Of a stretch of 64,000 nucleotides of DNA, positions 33,793 through 43,061 are shown one piece after another. Source of the DNA: Litchfieldella rifensis (lineage in GTDB: Bacteria; Pseudomonadota; Gammaproteobacteria; Pseudomonadales; Halomonadaceae); NCBI RefSeq assembly GCF_042646605.1, contig NZ_JBHRUG010000016.1:71943-135942 (forward strand). The letters run 5' to 3'. The notes beneath the pieces were generated by a model. It worked only from the letters and a program-made list of their open reading frames with translations. It did not search any database and had not been told where the DNA came from. How positions within the stretch are numbered: the first letter of the stretch is position 1; every line of letters begins with the position of its first letter. A program made the position numbers and the translations under genes.

Positions 33793-33866
33793 CTATGCAA
33801 ATGTCGCATGAATTCCTCATTGCCCGCTGGGATGCGGGACGCGCTTCGGGCTGGATCGGGATGCGG

Positions 33867-34691
33867 CTACTGGTCGAGCAGCCGGCGTGTCCGGTCGAGG
33901 GCCATGCGGGCGCGTTCCCGGGCGCTGACACCCTGATCGCGCAGCCGCTGAGTGGGAATCTCCAGGCTCAGCGGCACATCAACGGGCAGCACCGCCAGCA
34001 TCCCCCTCAGGTCGATATCGCCGTCGCCCGGAAAGAGGCGCTCGCTGCGTGCCTCACGGAGGATCTCGTCCATGTCGTCGGGGATTGGGCCGGCAACGTC
34101 GCAGAGCTGCACGTAGCGCATCCACTCCCGGGGAACCTTGGCCAGGTCCTCGAGGCGGCTGGCGGAGCGGCTGAGGTGGAAAGCGTCGACCAGCAGGCAG
34201 GCATGGTCGTGGCCGGCCGCGCGCACGGCGCCGACGATGCGGCTGGCCTGGGACAGGTTCTTGACGCCGGTCCAGGGCATGAACTCCAGGTGCGGGTGCA
34301 GGCCGTAGGAGCGCGCCAGCTCGCACAGGGCGGCGAAGTTGTCGATGGTGCGATTCTCGTCGTCATCGTTGCCGGCTACCAGGACTTCGCTGGCGCCCAG
34401 TTCGGCACCGATCTCCAGTACCCGGACGAAATCATCTGCGACCCGGGTCTCGGGCCTGAGACGCAGGATCTCGATATCCACCACCTGCAGGCCGGTATCG
34501 CGGACTCTATCCCGTGTCTGGCGCAGCAGGCCGGTATCGCTCAGCAGCGGGAAGTGGTGCTCTTCTGCCGTGGCCGGGATCAGGCGCAGGCCGACACCCT
34601 GATAACCGGCACGGGCCGCCACTTCCACCATCTCGGGAGGGGCAAGCTCCAGCACGGTGAGAGCGGCCAGGGAAACGATACGTGGTGTCAT
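33867..34691 (-). CDS. Sugar-phosphate isomerase/epimerase-like TIM barrel
   Basis: AP-endonuclease-2 type barrel of 274 residues. Metal ligands are probably in LEFMPW (Glu), LVDAFH (Asp and His) and LSLEIPT (Glu), the same pattern as the dehydratase domain of QuiC. It could be a second dehydratase or an isomerase of a hydroaromatic or polyol compound. It begins 11 bases after the flavoprotein gene and is surely cotranscribed with it. ATG 34691 was chosen since the barrel starts there. Confidence 0.75.
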   Translation of the reverse strand: MTPRIVSLAALTVLELAPPEMVEVAARAGYQGVGLRLIPATAEEHHFPLLSDTGLLRQTRDRVRDTGLQVVDIEILRLRPETRVADDFVRVLEIGAELGASEVLVAGNDDDENRTIDNFAALCELARSYGLHPHLEFMPWTGVKNLSQASRIVGAVRAAGHDHACLLVDAFHLSRSASRLEDLAKVPREWMRYVQLCDVAGPIPDDMDEILREARSERLFPGDGDIDLRGMLAVLPVDVPLSLEIPTQRLRDQGVSARERARMALDRTRRLLDQ

Positions 34692-34702
34692 CGAAAACCT
34701 CT

Positions 34703-36421
34703 CTACTGTGGGCTGGCGTCGTCGGTGCTCTGGCCGGCGGCATGGCAACCGGCGATATAGCCGAAGGTCATGGCGGGGCCCAGGTTGATGCCACCCGCCG
34801 GATAGAAGCCGCCCATGATGCTGGCCATGTCGGTGCCCGCGGCGTAGAGCCCGGGAATCGGCTCGCCCGACTCGTTCAACACCTGAGCATGCTCGTTGGC
34901 CTTGAGACCGGCGAAGGTGCCGAAGCAGCCCGGCACCACCTTCACGGCATAGAAGGGGCCCCGGCCCAGCGGTGCCACGCAGGGGTTGGGCTGGTGTGCC
35001 GGATCGCCCTGCTTGCGGTTGTAGGGGGTGGAACCGCGGCCGAACTCGGGATCTTCACCGCGAAGGGCGTGCACGTTGTAGGTCTCGATGGTGCGCTTGA
35101 GACCGTCGGGATCGATGCCGCAACTCTGGGCCAGTTCCTCGACGGTGCGGCCGACCTTGAGATAGCCCTTGCGGATCCAGCGCTTGAAGGGCACCGGTGC
35201 CGGGCGGGTGATACCGATACCGTAGCGGCGCTGGAAGCGGTGGGTACAGATCAGCCAGGAGCAGACCTCCTCGCCTTCCGGCACGTTCTTGATCATGGCA
35301 TCGACGTAGTCGTAGTAGCCATGGGCCTCGTTGACGAAGCGCTTGCCATTGGCCAGCACGCCGATGACGCCGGGCTTGCCGCGGTCGATGATGTGTGGGA
35401 AATGGCCCTCGCGGCCATTGGCATAGGGCACCCGCGACACCGGGGCCCAGGCCACCGGCGAGTAGAGGCTGGTATCGACCCGAGCGCCCACGGCCTCGCC
35501 CAGGCGCAGGCCGTCGCCGCTGGCGGAGTCGGGCGGCAGCGCCCAGTGCTCCTGGCCGCTGGGGGTACGCGGAAAGAGTTCGCGGCGGCGTTCGACATCG
35601 TTGGGAAAGCCGCCGGCGGCGAGCACCACCCCGCGCCGGGCGCGTAGGGTCACTTCCCCCTGCGGCGTCTCCACCGCCACGCCGCTGACCCGTTCGCTGT
35701 CCTCGATCAGGCGCTTGGCCGGTGACGACACCCAGGTCTCCACGCCCAGGTCGTCGACGGACTTGGCCAGGCGGCCGATCAGGGCCACGCCGTTGATCAG
35801 CTGCATGGCGCGCCCATGGCGGGCCAGGTCATAGAGATGGCGGGTGAAGCGTCGGGTCACGTGCAGAAATGACGTGAACGAGCGGGTGAAGGTCAGGAAG
35901 GCCATCAAATCCGGACCGGCCTGGATCGGCATGCCCAGGAAGGCGGTCTCGGGCATGGTCTTGCGCAGCTTGTGGATGCTCTTGCCCAGTTCGCGGCCGT
36001 CATAGGGCGCGGCGATCACCGAGCGGCCACCGGTACCGGCGCCGGGGATGTCGCCGTGGATATCGGCGATGGCGTTGCCATCGGTGAATTGCAGGGCGGT
36101 GTGCGCTTCGAAGAAGCTCACCATCCTCGGGCCGGCGTCGAGGAAGGCATCGATGCGCGTGGGGTCGTAGCGCTCGCCGAGCTCGTGACGCAGGTAGGTG
36201 CGCACCGTCTCGGGGTCCTCATCGATCCCCGCCCGCTTGGCCAGCGGATTGAGCGGTACCCACATCCAGCCTCCGGACCAGGCGGTGGCGCCGCCCAGGG
36301 CGTCGTCCTTCTCGACCACTACCACCTCGAGACCGTGATACGCCGCGGTGACTGCCGCCGACAGGCCGGCGGCGCCGGAGCCCACCACGACCAGGTCGCA
36401 GTCATGAATCTTGTCGCTCAT
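34703..36421 (-). CDS. FAD-dependent dehydrogenase, 3-ketosteroid-dehydrogenase/fumarate-reductase type
   Basis: Flavoprotein of 572 residues. The N-terminal FAD motif is LVVVGSGAAGLSAAVTAA at 10-27. The C-terminal block GFYPAGGINLGPAMTFGYIAG near 538 matches KstD-like and flavocytochrome-c-like enzymes. Relatives desaturate 3-ketosteroids, oxocyclohexane carboxylates or related rings. Between quinate genes, an aromatising or desaturating step on a cyclohexane-type acid is a reasonable guess but not shown. It has its own candidate operator upstream. Confidence 0.78.
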   Translation of the reverse strand: MSDKIHDCDLVVVGSGAAGLSAAVTAAYHGLEVVVVEKDDALGGATAWSGGWMWVPLNPLAKRAGIDEDPETVRTYLRHELGERYDPTRIDAFLDAGPRMVSFFEAHTALQFTDGNAIADIHGDIPGAGTGGRSVIAAPYDGRELGKSIHKLRKTMPETAFLGMPIQAGPDLMAFLTFTRSFTSFLHVTRRFTRHLYDLARHGRAMQLINGVALIGRLAKSVDDLGVETWVSSPAKRLIEDSERVSGVAVETPQGEVTLRARRGVVLAAGGFPNDVERRRELFPRTPSGQEHWALPPDSASGDGLRLGEAVGARVDTSLYSPVAWAPVSRVPYANGREGHFPHIIDRGKPGVIGVLANGKRFVNEAHGYYDYVDAMIKNVPEGEEVCSWLICTHRFQRRYGIGITRPAPVPFKRWIRKGYLKVGRTVEELAQSCGIDPDGLKRTIETYNVHALRGEDPEFGRGSTPYNRKQGDPAHQPNPCVAPLGRGPFYAVKVVPGCFGTFAGLKANEHAQVLNESGEPIPGLYAAGTDMASIMGGFYPAGGINLGPAMTFGYIAGCHAAGQSTDDASPQ

Positions 36422-36433
36422 CTAGCACCAGTC

Positions 36434-36452
36434 TTAGAACTTGATTCTAGAA
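36434..36452. promoter_or_regulatory. TTAGAAC-N4-TTCTAGAA element before the flavoprotein gene
   Basis: Same arrangement as at 29246-29264: TTAGAAC, four bases, TTCTAGAA. It starts 13 bases before the ATG, where it would overlap the promoter or transcript start. Confidence 0.5.
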
Positions 36453-36508
36453 ATTAGAGCAAAGCTTCGGTGTTTGCAATGCGTACTATGGTTCGCTGAA
36501 CGATCATC

Positions 36509-37462
36509 TCAGTGCGTAGCGATCATGCCGCTGGTGTCGAGCAGCCAGATCGTCAGGCTGATGGTGACGAAGGAGGCCAGGGTCGCCATCATCAGGGCGG
36601 CGGCGCTGACGCCCGCCAGGCCATAGCGCTGGCCGAAGATGGGGAACACGCTGATCATCGGGGCGCTGGCGAACAGCAGGGCGCCTGCCAGCAGGAAAGG
36701 GTCCAGCGATGGCAGCGACAGGAAGGCCAGCAGAACCGCTAGCGGGTGCAGTATCAACTTGCCCAGGACGATCTGGCCAACATCCCCCGCCATTCCCCTC
36801 GTCCTGAGCCCATAGAGGGTACCGCCGATCACGAACAGGGCGACGGGGGCGGCGGCGCTCGCCAGCATATCGATAGTCTTCGCTACCGGCCCTGGCAGGG
36901 TCAGTCCCGAAGCCGAGAATACCACCCCCACCGTGAGGCCGATCAGGATGGGATTCCTGGCCAGGCGAGTGGCGGTCTGGCGCAGCGCCTCGCGAAAGCC
37001 GACGCCGCTGTGGTTGCCCAATTCCCCCAGGATCAGGGCGGCGGGAATGATCAGCAGGTTCTCGATCAGCATGTTCATGGCCAGGAAGACCGCCGCGGGA
37101 GAGCCCAGTACCATGGCGGCCACCGGGTAGCCCACGAAGCCACTGTTGGAAGCGGCCATGCCCATCGCATGCATGGCGCTGGCGCTCAGTGGCTTGCGTT
37201 GCAGGCGCCGGGTCAGCAGCAGGGCACCGGCGAAGATCGCGACCGAGCCGAGACCATAGGCCAGTAGGTAGTGTGGATTCAGCACCTCTTGCAGAGGATG
37301 CTGGGTAAGGGCGCGAATGACCAGGGCGGGCAGAGCACAGTACAGGACGAAGGTGCCCACGCCCTGGACCTGGGGGCGGGTGACGATGCCTCCGAGCATG
37401 GCCAGGTAACCTACGCCGATGAGCAGGAAAATCGGGGACGTGATGCCGAGAATAGCGAGCAA
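36509..37462 (-). CDS. AEC-family transporter
   Basis: Membrane protein of 317 residues with about ten helices in the auxin-efflux-carrier family. The family feature GMAASNSGFVGYPVAAMVLG is near residue 105. A proline-rich break falls in the middle and the second inverted half includes APVALFVIGGTLYG. Bacterial members carry malate, malonate or other organic acids. It follows the IclR gene by 9 bases and so is coregulated with it. Confidence 0.82.
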   Translation of the reverse strand: MLAILGITSPIFLLIGVGYLAMLGGIVTRPQVQGVGTFVLYCALPALVIRALTQHPLQEVLNPHYLLAYGLGSVAIFAGALLLTRRLQRKPLSASAMHAMGMAASNSGFVGYPVAAMVLGSPAAVFLAMNMLIENLLIIPAALILGELGNHSGVGFREALRQTATRLARNPILIGLTVGVVFSASGLTLPGPVAKTIDMLASAAAPVALFVIGGTLYGLRTRGMAGDVGQIVLGKLILHPLAVLLAFLSLPSLDPFLLAGALLFASAPMISVFPIFGQRYGLAGVSAAALMMATLASFVTISLTIWLLDTSGMIATH

Positions 37463-37471
37463 AAGGGGGCC

Positions 37472-38251
37472 TTATGAAAACAGCCGCGAGGCCTGGCTGG
37501 ACTGCGACAGTTCCACGGCGGCACGCAGTAGCAGCGGGGCCAGTTGGTGAATGCGGGGCTCGGTCAAGCGCACGCTGGGACCGGCGATGCTCAGGACCCC
37601 CAGGATATGGCCGTCGACAGGGTGGGGTACCACCGCCGCCAACGCCGAGGTGCCCGGTGCCGCGTTTTCCCGTTGCCAACTGTAACCATGGGTGCGCGCC
37701 TGGTTGAGTCGCTCGATGAGCTCGGCATGCGAGCGCGGCGCATTGGGGCCATAGTGCGTTGGGTCGCCAATCCCTTGTGCCTCGACCAGGGCGAGCGCCT
37801 CGTCATCGCTCATGCTCGCCAGCCAGGCGTGCCCTGAAGCGGTGTAGTACAGCGGAGCCTCGCGGCCCATGTCCGGATCGTAGCGTAGTCCCGAGCGCGC
37901 CCCCTGGGCCTTGGCGATCCAGATCTGATGGTTTCCTTCGATGATTCCCAGGCGTACCAGCTCACCCGTGTCCTCGGCCAGGCGGTCGAGGATCGGTTGC
38001 ACGATATCGGCGGCGCCGCTGCTGGCCAGGTAACGACAGCCCATGGCCACCAGGCGAGTGGATAACTGATAGTGGCCGCTCAGCGGATCCTGACGGACAT
38101 AACCGAGGCGAATCAGTTCGTGGCAGATGCGGTGGGCGGCGCTCTTGGGGATGGCCAGTTGTTCGGCGAGGGTCTGAAGCGGCAGGCCGCGGGCATCGCC
38201 GGACAGGGCGTCCAGCACGCCCAGGGTGCGCTCGATCAGGCTTCCGGCCAT
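37472..38251 (-). CDS. IclR-family transcriptional regulator 1
   Basis: Regulator of 259 residues. The winged helix is at 5-70 (LQTLAEQLAIPKSAAHRICHEL as helix-turn-helix), followed by the IclR ligand domain (GMGREAPLYYTASGHAWLA). It is transcribed towards the AEC gene. A TTCTAGAA palindrome 29 bases before its start, and fuller versions before the flavoprotein and tctC1 genes, suggest that these are its targets. Confidence 0.88.
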   Translation of the reverse strand: MAGSLIERTLGVLDALSGDARGLPLQTLAEQLAIPKSAAHRICHELIRLGYVRQDPLSGHYQLSTRLVAMGCRYLASSGAADIVQPILDRLAEDTGELVRLGIIEGNHQIWIAKAQGARSGLRYDPDMGREAPLYYTASGHAWLASMSDDEALALVEAQGIGDPTHYGPNAPRSHAELIERLNQARTHGYSWQRENAAPGTSALAAVVPHPVDGHILGVLSIAGPSVRLTEPRIHQLAPLLLRAAVELSQSSQASRLFS

Positions 38252-38279
38252 GATGCGGCTCCTTGGATGGAAAGAGTGA

Positions 38280-38287
38280 TTCTAGAA
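38280..38287. promoter_or_regulatory. TTCTAGAA palindrome before IclR gene 1
   Basis: Perfect 8-base palindrome matching the core of the elements at 29257 and 36445. On the minus strand it is preceded by CTGGACCGCTA, a loose version of the TTAGAAC arm. It may be an autoregulatory site. Confidence 0.35.
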
Positions 38288-38318
38288 TAGCGGTCCAGAA
38301 GCATCATCCTGACGTCAT

Positions 38319-39110
38319 CTAGCTGACGTTGGCGCGAATCAGCTGTGCCTTCTCCTGCAGCAGGGGCAGGAACTTGCGGATCAGGGTGTCGAAGTCGATG
38401 CGCGCGGCATTGGTGCTGATATTGATGGCTCCCAGTAGCTTGCCGCTGGCATCGAACGCGGGCACCGCCAGCGAACGCAGGCCGGAATCGAGCTCCTGGT
38501 CGGCGATCGCGTAACCCTGCTGGCGCACCTTGAGGATGCAGTTGCGCAACTCGGCCTTGTCGGTGATGGTCTTGTCGGTATAACGCTCCAGTACCACACG
38601 CTCGAGATAGGCATCCAGCTCGTGGTCGGGAAGCTGCGCCAGCAGGACCCGGCCCATGGAGGTATGCGCCGCAGGCAGGCGGGTGCCTACCGAGAGGGTA
38701 ATCGCCATCAGCCGGTGGCGAGCCGAGGAGCGTGCGACATAGATGACGTCGTCGCCGTCGAGGACACCTAGCGAGGAGGACTCGCCGCTCTCGGCGGTGA
38801 TATCCTCGAGATACTGCTGGATCACCGAGCGGTAATTGTTGGCCGACAGGAAGGCATAGCCGAGTTGCAGCACCTTGGGGGCCAGCTCGAAATGGCGTTG
38901 ATGCTTGCGCACGTAGCCCAGCGCATGCAGTGTCAGCAGAAAGCGGCGGGCGCGGGCACGATTCATGCCGGTGCGCGCGGCCACTTCACTCAGCGTCATG
39001 CGCGGGTTGGCGTCGTCGAACGCCAGAATCACCTCCAGGCCGCTGGCCAGGGCGGTGACGAAGTCGCGGTCATCGGGGCTCAGGGTATCGTCCTGCACTG
39101 GGTTATCCAT
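38319..39110 (-). CDS. IclR-family regulator 2, PcaR/PcaU/PobR type
   Basis: Regulator of 263 residues. The DNA-binding region is VTALASGLEVILAFDDANPR then LSEVAARTGMNRARARRFLLTL, a spacing typical of PcaR, PcaU and CatR-type IclR proteins. The ligand domain includes RLPAAHTSMGRVLLA. It is divergent from pcaB across a spacer with a PcaU-like operator. Related operators lie before tctC1 and pcaI. It is the likely protocatechuate or 3-oxoadipate sensor of the whole region. Confidence 0.9.
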   Translation of the reverse strand: MDNPVQDDTLSPDDRDFVTALASGLEVILAFDDANPRMTLSEVAARTGMNRARARRFLLTLHALGYVRKHQRHFELAPKVLQLGYAFLSANNYRSVIQQYLEDITAESGESSSLGVLDGDDVIYVARSSARHRLMAITLSVGTRLPAAHTSMGRVLLAQLPDHELDAYLERVVLERYTDKTITDKAELRNCILKVRQQGYAIADQELDSGLRSLAVPAFDASGKLLGAINISTNAARIDFDTLIRKFLPLLQEKAQLIRANVS

Positions 39111-39161
39111 CGGTATGATCCGTATCGAGTTGCTCTAGGCCTGAGTTCCAATCTAGCATAT

Positions 39162-39187
39162 TGTTCGAATTACGAACACTTGTTCGA
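39162..39187. promoter_or_regulatory. PcaU/PcaR-like operator between IclR gene 2 and pcaB
   Basis: TGTTCG-AATTA-CGAACA at 39162-39178 is a perfect 6-base inverted repeat with a 5-base centre, followed two bases later by a third copy TGTTCGA at 39181-39187. This is the palindrome-plus-direct-repeat layout known for PcaU. Confidence 0.7.
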
Positions 39188-39245
39188 CTTTTGGTTGAGG
39201 TCCGGTGGCTCGATGAGCGGCTACCATGCGTCGGGAGAACTCGCT

Positions 39246-40586
39246 ATGCCTGCTGCCCTGATCCAGCATCCCTTCATGAGCCAAGTCGCTCTGGCCGACT
39301 GTAACGGCGAGGCCCTGGTCGCGGCCATGCTGAGCTTCGAGCTGGCGCTGGCCGAGGTCCAGGAAGCGCGCGGCGCGCTCCCGGCAGGGGCCAGCCGGCG
39401 CATGGCCGAGCAGTTGCGCGCCCATACCTTCGAACTCGACGCTCTGGCAACGGGGGTCGCCAGCGGCGGTAACGTCGCCATCCCCTTCGTCAAGCAGGGC
39501 CGTGCCGCCCTGCCCGATGACCTCAAACGCTACTGGCATCTGGGGGCCACCAGTCAGGACGTGGTCGACAGCGCCCTGATGCTGCTGCTCAAGCCACGCT
39601 TGACGTCGATCGACGGTTTGCTGCAGCGCTGCCGTGCCGCCGCCATCGCCCTGATGCAGGCCCACGACGAGACGGTGATGGTGGGTCGCACCCTGATGCA
39701 GCAGGCGCTACCGATCACCTTCGGGGTCAAGGTCGCCCACTGGGCGTTGGGGCTCGAACAGGCGAGGCGCCGTCTCGCGCCGCTGGTCGAGGCTGGTCTG
39801 CCGGTCCAGTTCGGTGGCGCGGTGGGCGTGCATTCCGGCTGGGACGACCTGGGGCTCGATTTCATGGACGCCCTGGCCGAGCGCCTGGGGCTGGCGGCCC
39901 CGCTATTGCCCTGGCATACCGATCGCCAGCCGATCCATGCCGTGGCGACAGCCCTGGATGCGGTGGCCGGCGCCGCCGAGAAACTGGCGCTGGATGTGTC
40001 GTTGCTGACCCAGACCGAGATCGGCGAAGTCTCCGAACCGGGCGGCGAGGGCATGGGGGAGTCCTCGTCGATGCCGCACAAGCGCAATCCGGTGCGCTGT
40101 GCGCTGATCCGCGGCGCAGCTCGCCAGATCCACGGCCACACCACGGTGATCCTCAATGCCGTGGCCCAGCCGTTGGAGCGCGGGCTCGGCGAATGGCATG
40201 CCGAATGGACGCCGTTGATCGACAGCGCCCTGTTGCTGGAAGGCGCGCTGGAGCAAGCCGCCGTCCTGCTCGAGGGGCTGGAGGTCCACCCCGAGGCCAT
40301 GCGCCGCAACCTGGAGGCCAGCGGCGGGGCGATCATGGCCGAGCCGGTCTCGCGCCTGCTGGCACCGCTCGTCGGCCAGGACGCCGCCAAGCGCATCAGT
40401 GCCGAGGCCGCCGAGACGGCACGCCGGCAGGGGCTACCCTATGCCGAGGTCTTGAAGACCCACCCAGAGGTGAATGGGAAAGTCGAAGCCGCCGCTCTGG
40501 AAGACGCCGCTGCACCGGCAACATATATCGGTAGCAGCAAGGCGCAGGTGGCAAGGACTGTCACCTGGTTGAAGAACGCTGACTGA
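39246..40586 (+). CDS. pcaB: 3-carboxy-cis,cis-muconate cycloisomerase
   Basis: Second step of protocatechuate breakdown, giving 4-carboxymuconolactone. The protein is 446 residues from the chosen start, in the aspartase/fumarase superfamily with the signature GESSSMPHKRNPVRC near 278. ATG 39246 has GGGAG about 8 bases upstream; ATG 39213 is also in frame. It stands apart from the rest of the pca genes, and a divergent copy of its last codons is found at 51493-51555, just before pcaI. Confidence 0.92.
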   Translation: MPAALIQHPFMSQVALADCNGEALVAAMLSFELALAEVQEARGALPAGASRRMAEQLRAHTFELDALATGVASGGNVAIPFVKQGRAALPDDLKRYWHLGATSQDVVDSALMLLLKPRLTSIDGLLQRCRAAAIALMQAHDETVMVGRTLMQQALPITFGVKVAHWALGLEQARRRLAPLVEAGLPVQFGGAVGVHSGWDDLGLDFMDALAERLGLAAPLLPWHTDRQPIHAVATALDAVAGAAEKLALDVSLLTQTEIGEVSEPGGEGMGESSSMPHKRNPVRCALIRGAARQIHGHTTVILNAVAQPLERGLGEWHAEWTPLIDSALLLEGALEQAAVLLEGLEVHPEAMRRNLEASGGAIMAEPVSRLLAPLVGQDAAKRISAEAAETARRQGLPYAEVLKTHPEVNGKVEAAALEDAAAPATYIGSSKAQVARTVTWLKNAD

Positions 40587-40589
40587 CGT

Positions 40590-41681
40590 CTAAGCAGGCT
40601 TCGGCGCTTGCTCGATGGTAGCGAGCATGCCGTTGATCATGTCGTTCAAGCGGCCCGTGCCGCGGATATCCGGCGTACGGGTAGCGGGGGCGGCGAGTGC
40701 CGCCTCGATGCCCTGGCGCATCAGCTCGGCGGTCGCCTGCGCCTCGCGCAAATAGTGGCGGCGCCCCAGCCACTCGATCAGCATGCGCGTGGACTCGATC
40801 ATGGCGTAGGGATTGGCCAGCCCGGTGCCGGCGATATCGGGCGCCGAACCGTGGGTCGCCTGGGCCATGGCCATGTTGCCGCGGCCGATGCATAGCCCCG
40901 GTGCCATGCCCAGCCCACCGACCAGCCCGGCCGCCTCATCGGTGAGGATATCGCCGAACATGTTGGTGGTGACCACCACGTCATATTGCTGGGGGTGGCG
41001 GACCAGGTGCATGGCAAAGGTATCGACGATCGCTTCGTCGACGGTCACGTCCGGATAGGCCTCGGCGGCCTTGCGGCATTCCTCGACGAACATGCCGCAG
41101 CCCAGCTTGAAGACCGTGTTCTTGTGCACCACGGTGAGCCGCTTATGGCGGGAGCGGGCCAGCTCCAGGGCCGCGGTCGCCACCTTGCGGCTGCCCTCGC
41201 GGGTGATCACGCGCACCGAGATGCTGACGTCGTCGGTCGGGCGGAACTCGCCGCAGCCCGCCACCACATTGCGGTCGGGCTGAAAACCCTCATTGTTCTC
41301 ACGCACGATGACCAGGTCGATGTCATCGTAGAGGCAGCCGATATCCGGATAGGAGCGGGTCGGCCGCACGTTGGCGAACAGGTCGAAGTGCTTGCGCAGG
41401 ATCGGGTGCGGATTGATCGCGCCGGGGACCTGGGGATACTCGCGATGGCCGATGGGGCCGAGGATGAAGCCATCGAAGGTCGATAGCGTTTCCAGAGTGC
41501 CTTCCGGGATGGTGGTGCCTGATTCATCGAGGGCCTTGCGGCCGATCGACATGTGGCGCCAATCGATGAGCAGGCCACAGCGCTCAGCCGTGGCCTGAGT
41601 CACCTTGACCGCAGCCGGGACTATCTCGTGGCCGATATCATCGCCTTCGAGTACACCAAGCGTCAGATGGGAACGGGACAT
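40590..41681 (-). CDS. Isocitrate/isopropylmalate-dehydrogenase-family enzyme
   Basis: Beta-decarboxylating dehydrogenase of 363 residues. Recognisable parts are the substrate arginines in LRKHFDLFANVRPTRSYP near 98, the ENxEG-like VRENNEGFQPD near 126, the catalytic Lys in VVHKNTVFKLGCG near 184, the metal aspartates in TTNMFGDILTDEAAGL near 238 and the nucleotide loop ATHGSAPDIAGTGLANP near 276. The short form resembles isopropylmalate, tartrate or homoisocitrate dehydrogenases. It follows an MmgE/PrpD gene by 13 bases and probably oxidises a 2-hydroxy polycarboxylate made or epimerised by it. Confidence 0.85.
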   Translation of the reverse strand: MSRSHLTLGVLEGDDIGHEIVPAAVKVTQATAERCGLLIDWRHMSIGRKALDESGTTIPEGTLETLSTFDGFILGPIGHREYPQVPGAINPHPILRKHFDLFANVRPTRSYPDIGCLYDDIDLVIVRENNEGFQPDRNVVAGCGEFRPTDDVSISVRVITREGSRKVATAALELARSRHKRLTVVHKNTVFKLGCGMFVEECRKAAEAYPDVTVDEAIVDTFAMHLVRHPQQYDVVVTTNMFGDILTDEAAGLVGGLGMAPGLCIGRGNMAMAQATHGSAPDIAGTGLANPYAMIESTRMLIEWLGRRHYLREAQATAELMRQGIEAALAAPATRTPDIRGTGRLNDMINGMLATIEQAPKPA

Positions 41682-41694
41682 CGCGTTCTCCTGT

Positions 41695-43038
41695 TCAGTG
41701 TGGCAGGCTGGCCCGGGCGAGGTCTCCGGCGCGGGCAAGGTCCGGCAAGGCCCACGCTTTCCGGATCAGCGTCTCGCAGGCCGATTGACCGATTACCGCT
41801 GCCGCCTGACCGCGGAATTTGGCGTTGAGCTGCTCGTCGCTCAGGGGGCGCTCCAGCGAACCGATGGCTCGCTCGATGTGCTTTTCCACACGGCGCCCGT
41901 CCTCGAGGGTCACGGTGATCGTCACCGCCGCTTCGTGGCAGCGCCTGTCGGTCGTGACGTTGATCTTGCGCCGCATGGCTTGCAGATCAGGATGATTGAC
42001 CGCTTCGTCGGTGAAGGCGGTGGGCGAGCCGTCGCCGCGCAGAAGAGCGGCGGCCGCTGAATGGAAGACGCTGAACTTTCCTTCCAAGCCGGTTTTCGGC
42101 GCGGTCTTGCCGGTCAGTTCGAGTACCAGCGGGTGGGTGATCAGGTCGACGCACGCGATCCGGTTGATGTCATCGCCGAGTTCCTCGCGGATCTGGATGC
42201 AGCCGTCGATGACGGGATGAATGACGATGCCGCAAGCGAACGGTTTGTAGGAATTCAGCGCGGCTTCCCAAGTGTCGCCCAGTCCGTCGAGAATCTCGTG
42301 GTAGTCCTGCTTATCGGACATGACATGGGCGAAGCCACGCGGTGCCTCGATGGCCTGCTCCGAGGAATCGAAGCCGGCTTTGGCGAGGAAGGCCGCCAAG
42401 GCGCCATTCTGGGCCGCGCGACCGGGGTGGAAGCTCTTGCACATGGTGCCGAACATCTCGCGTAAGCCCGATGACTGCGTCGCGGCGATGCCCAGCGCCC
42501 AGGTCATCTGCTGCACATCCAGCTTCAGCAGGCGCCCGACCGCCGCCGCCGCGCCAAAGACCCCGACCGTTCCCGTAATGTGCCAACCACGATCGTAATG
42601 GTCGGGATAGACGGCATTGCCGATACGGCACTCGACCTCGATGCCGACGATCAGCGCATTGAGCAATTCACTGCCCGACACCGGGCGAGTCTCGGCCACC
42701 GCCAGCAGCGCCGAGGCCACTGGTCCCGCCGGGTGAATAATGGTCTTGAGGTGGGTGTCGTCGTAGTCGAGCACGTGCGAGGAAATGCCGTTGAGCAGGG
42801 CGGCGTGCAGCGCATCCAGACGCTCACCACGGCCAAGTACGGTTGCGCTAGCCTCGCCGGAGAACGGTGTCACTGCTGCCAGGGCGCTATCGACGGTTGC
42901 ATGGCGGGTCCCGCCCACAGCGCAACCCAGCCAGTTGACGAAGGTTCTCACGCCTTCTTTCTGCACCTCGACGGGAATCGACGCCAGGTCGCAACTCACT
43001 ATCCACTCGGCGAGCGCGCGGGTGATATCGGAGCGCAT
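41695..43038 (-). CDS. MmgE/PrpD-family protein 1
   Basis: Soluble protein of 447 residues, the normal size. The family contains 2-methylcitrate dehydratase, cis-aconitate decarboxylase and iminodisuccinate epimerase. Marks are NGISSHVLDYDDTHLKTIIHPAG near 76, GTVGVFGAAAAVGRLL near 145, SFHPGRAAQNG near 188 and a late KFSVFHSAAAAL near 326. ATG 43038 was chosen because GAGGTG lies about 8 bases upstream; ATGs at 43044 and 43056 remain possible. An AAACTGT-type operator lies 24 bases before it. The substrate is unknown but probably a tricarboxylate-like acid. Confidence 0.87.
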   Translation of the reverse strand: MRSDITRALAEWIVSCDLASIPVEVQKEGVRTFVNWLGCAVGGTRHATVDSALAAVTPFSGEASATVLGRGERLDALHAALLNGISSHVLDYDDTHLKTIIHPAGPVASALLAVAETRPVSGSELLNALIVGIEVECRIGNAVYPDHYDRGWHITGTVGVFGAAAAVGRLLKLDVQQMTWALGIAATQSSGLREMFGTMCKSFHPGRAAQNGALAAFLAKAGFDSSEQAIEAPRGFAHVMSDKQDYHEILDGLGDTWEAALNSYKPFACGIVIHPVIDGCIQIREELGDDINRIACVDLITHPLVLELTGKTAPKTGLEGKFSVFHSAAAALLRGDGSPTAFTDEAVNHPDLQAMRRKINVTTDRRCHEAAVTITVTLEDGRRVEKHIERAIGSLERPLSDEQLNAKFRGQAAAVIGQSACETLIRKAWALPDLARAGDLARASLPH

Positions 43039-43061
43039 AGTCATCACCTCGCTCATATAGT

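Noticed and set aside
36504..37679. 391-residue minus-strand frame across the AEC and IclR genes
   Set aside because: It is Arg/Gly/Pro-rich and covers two genes in another frame that both have strong family signatures.
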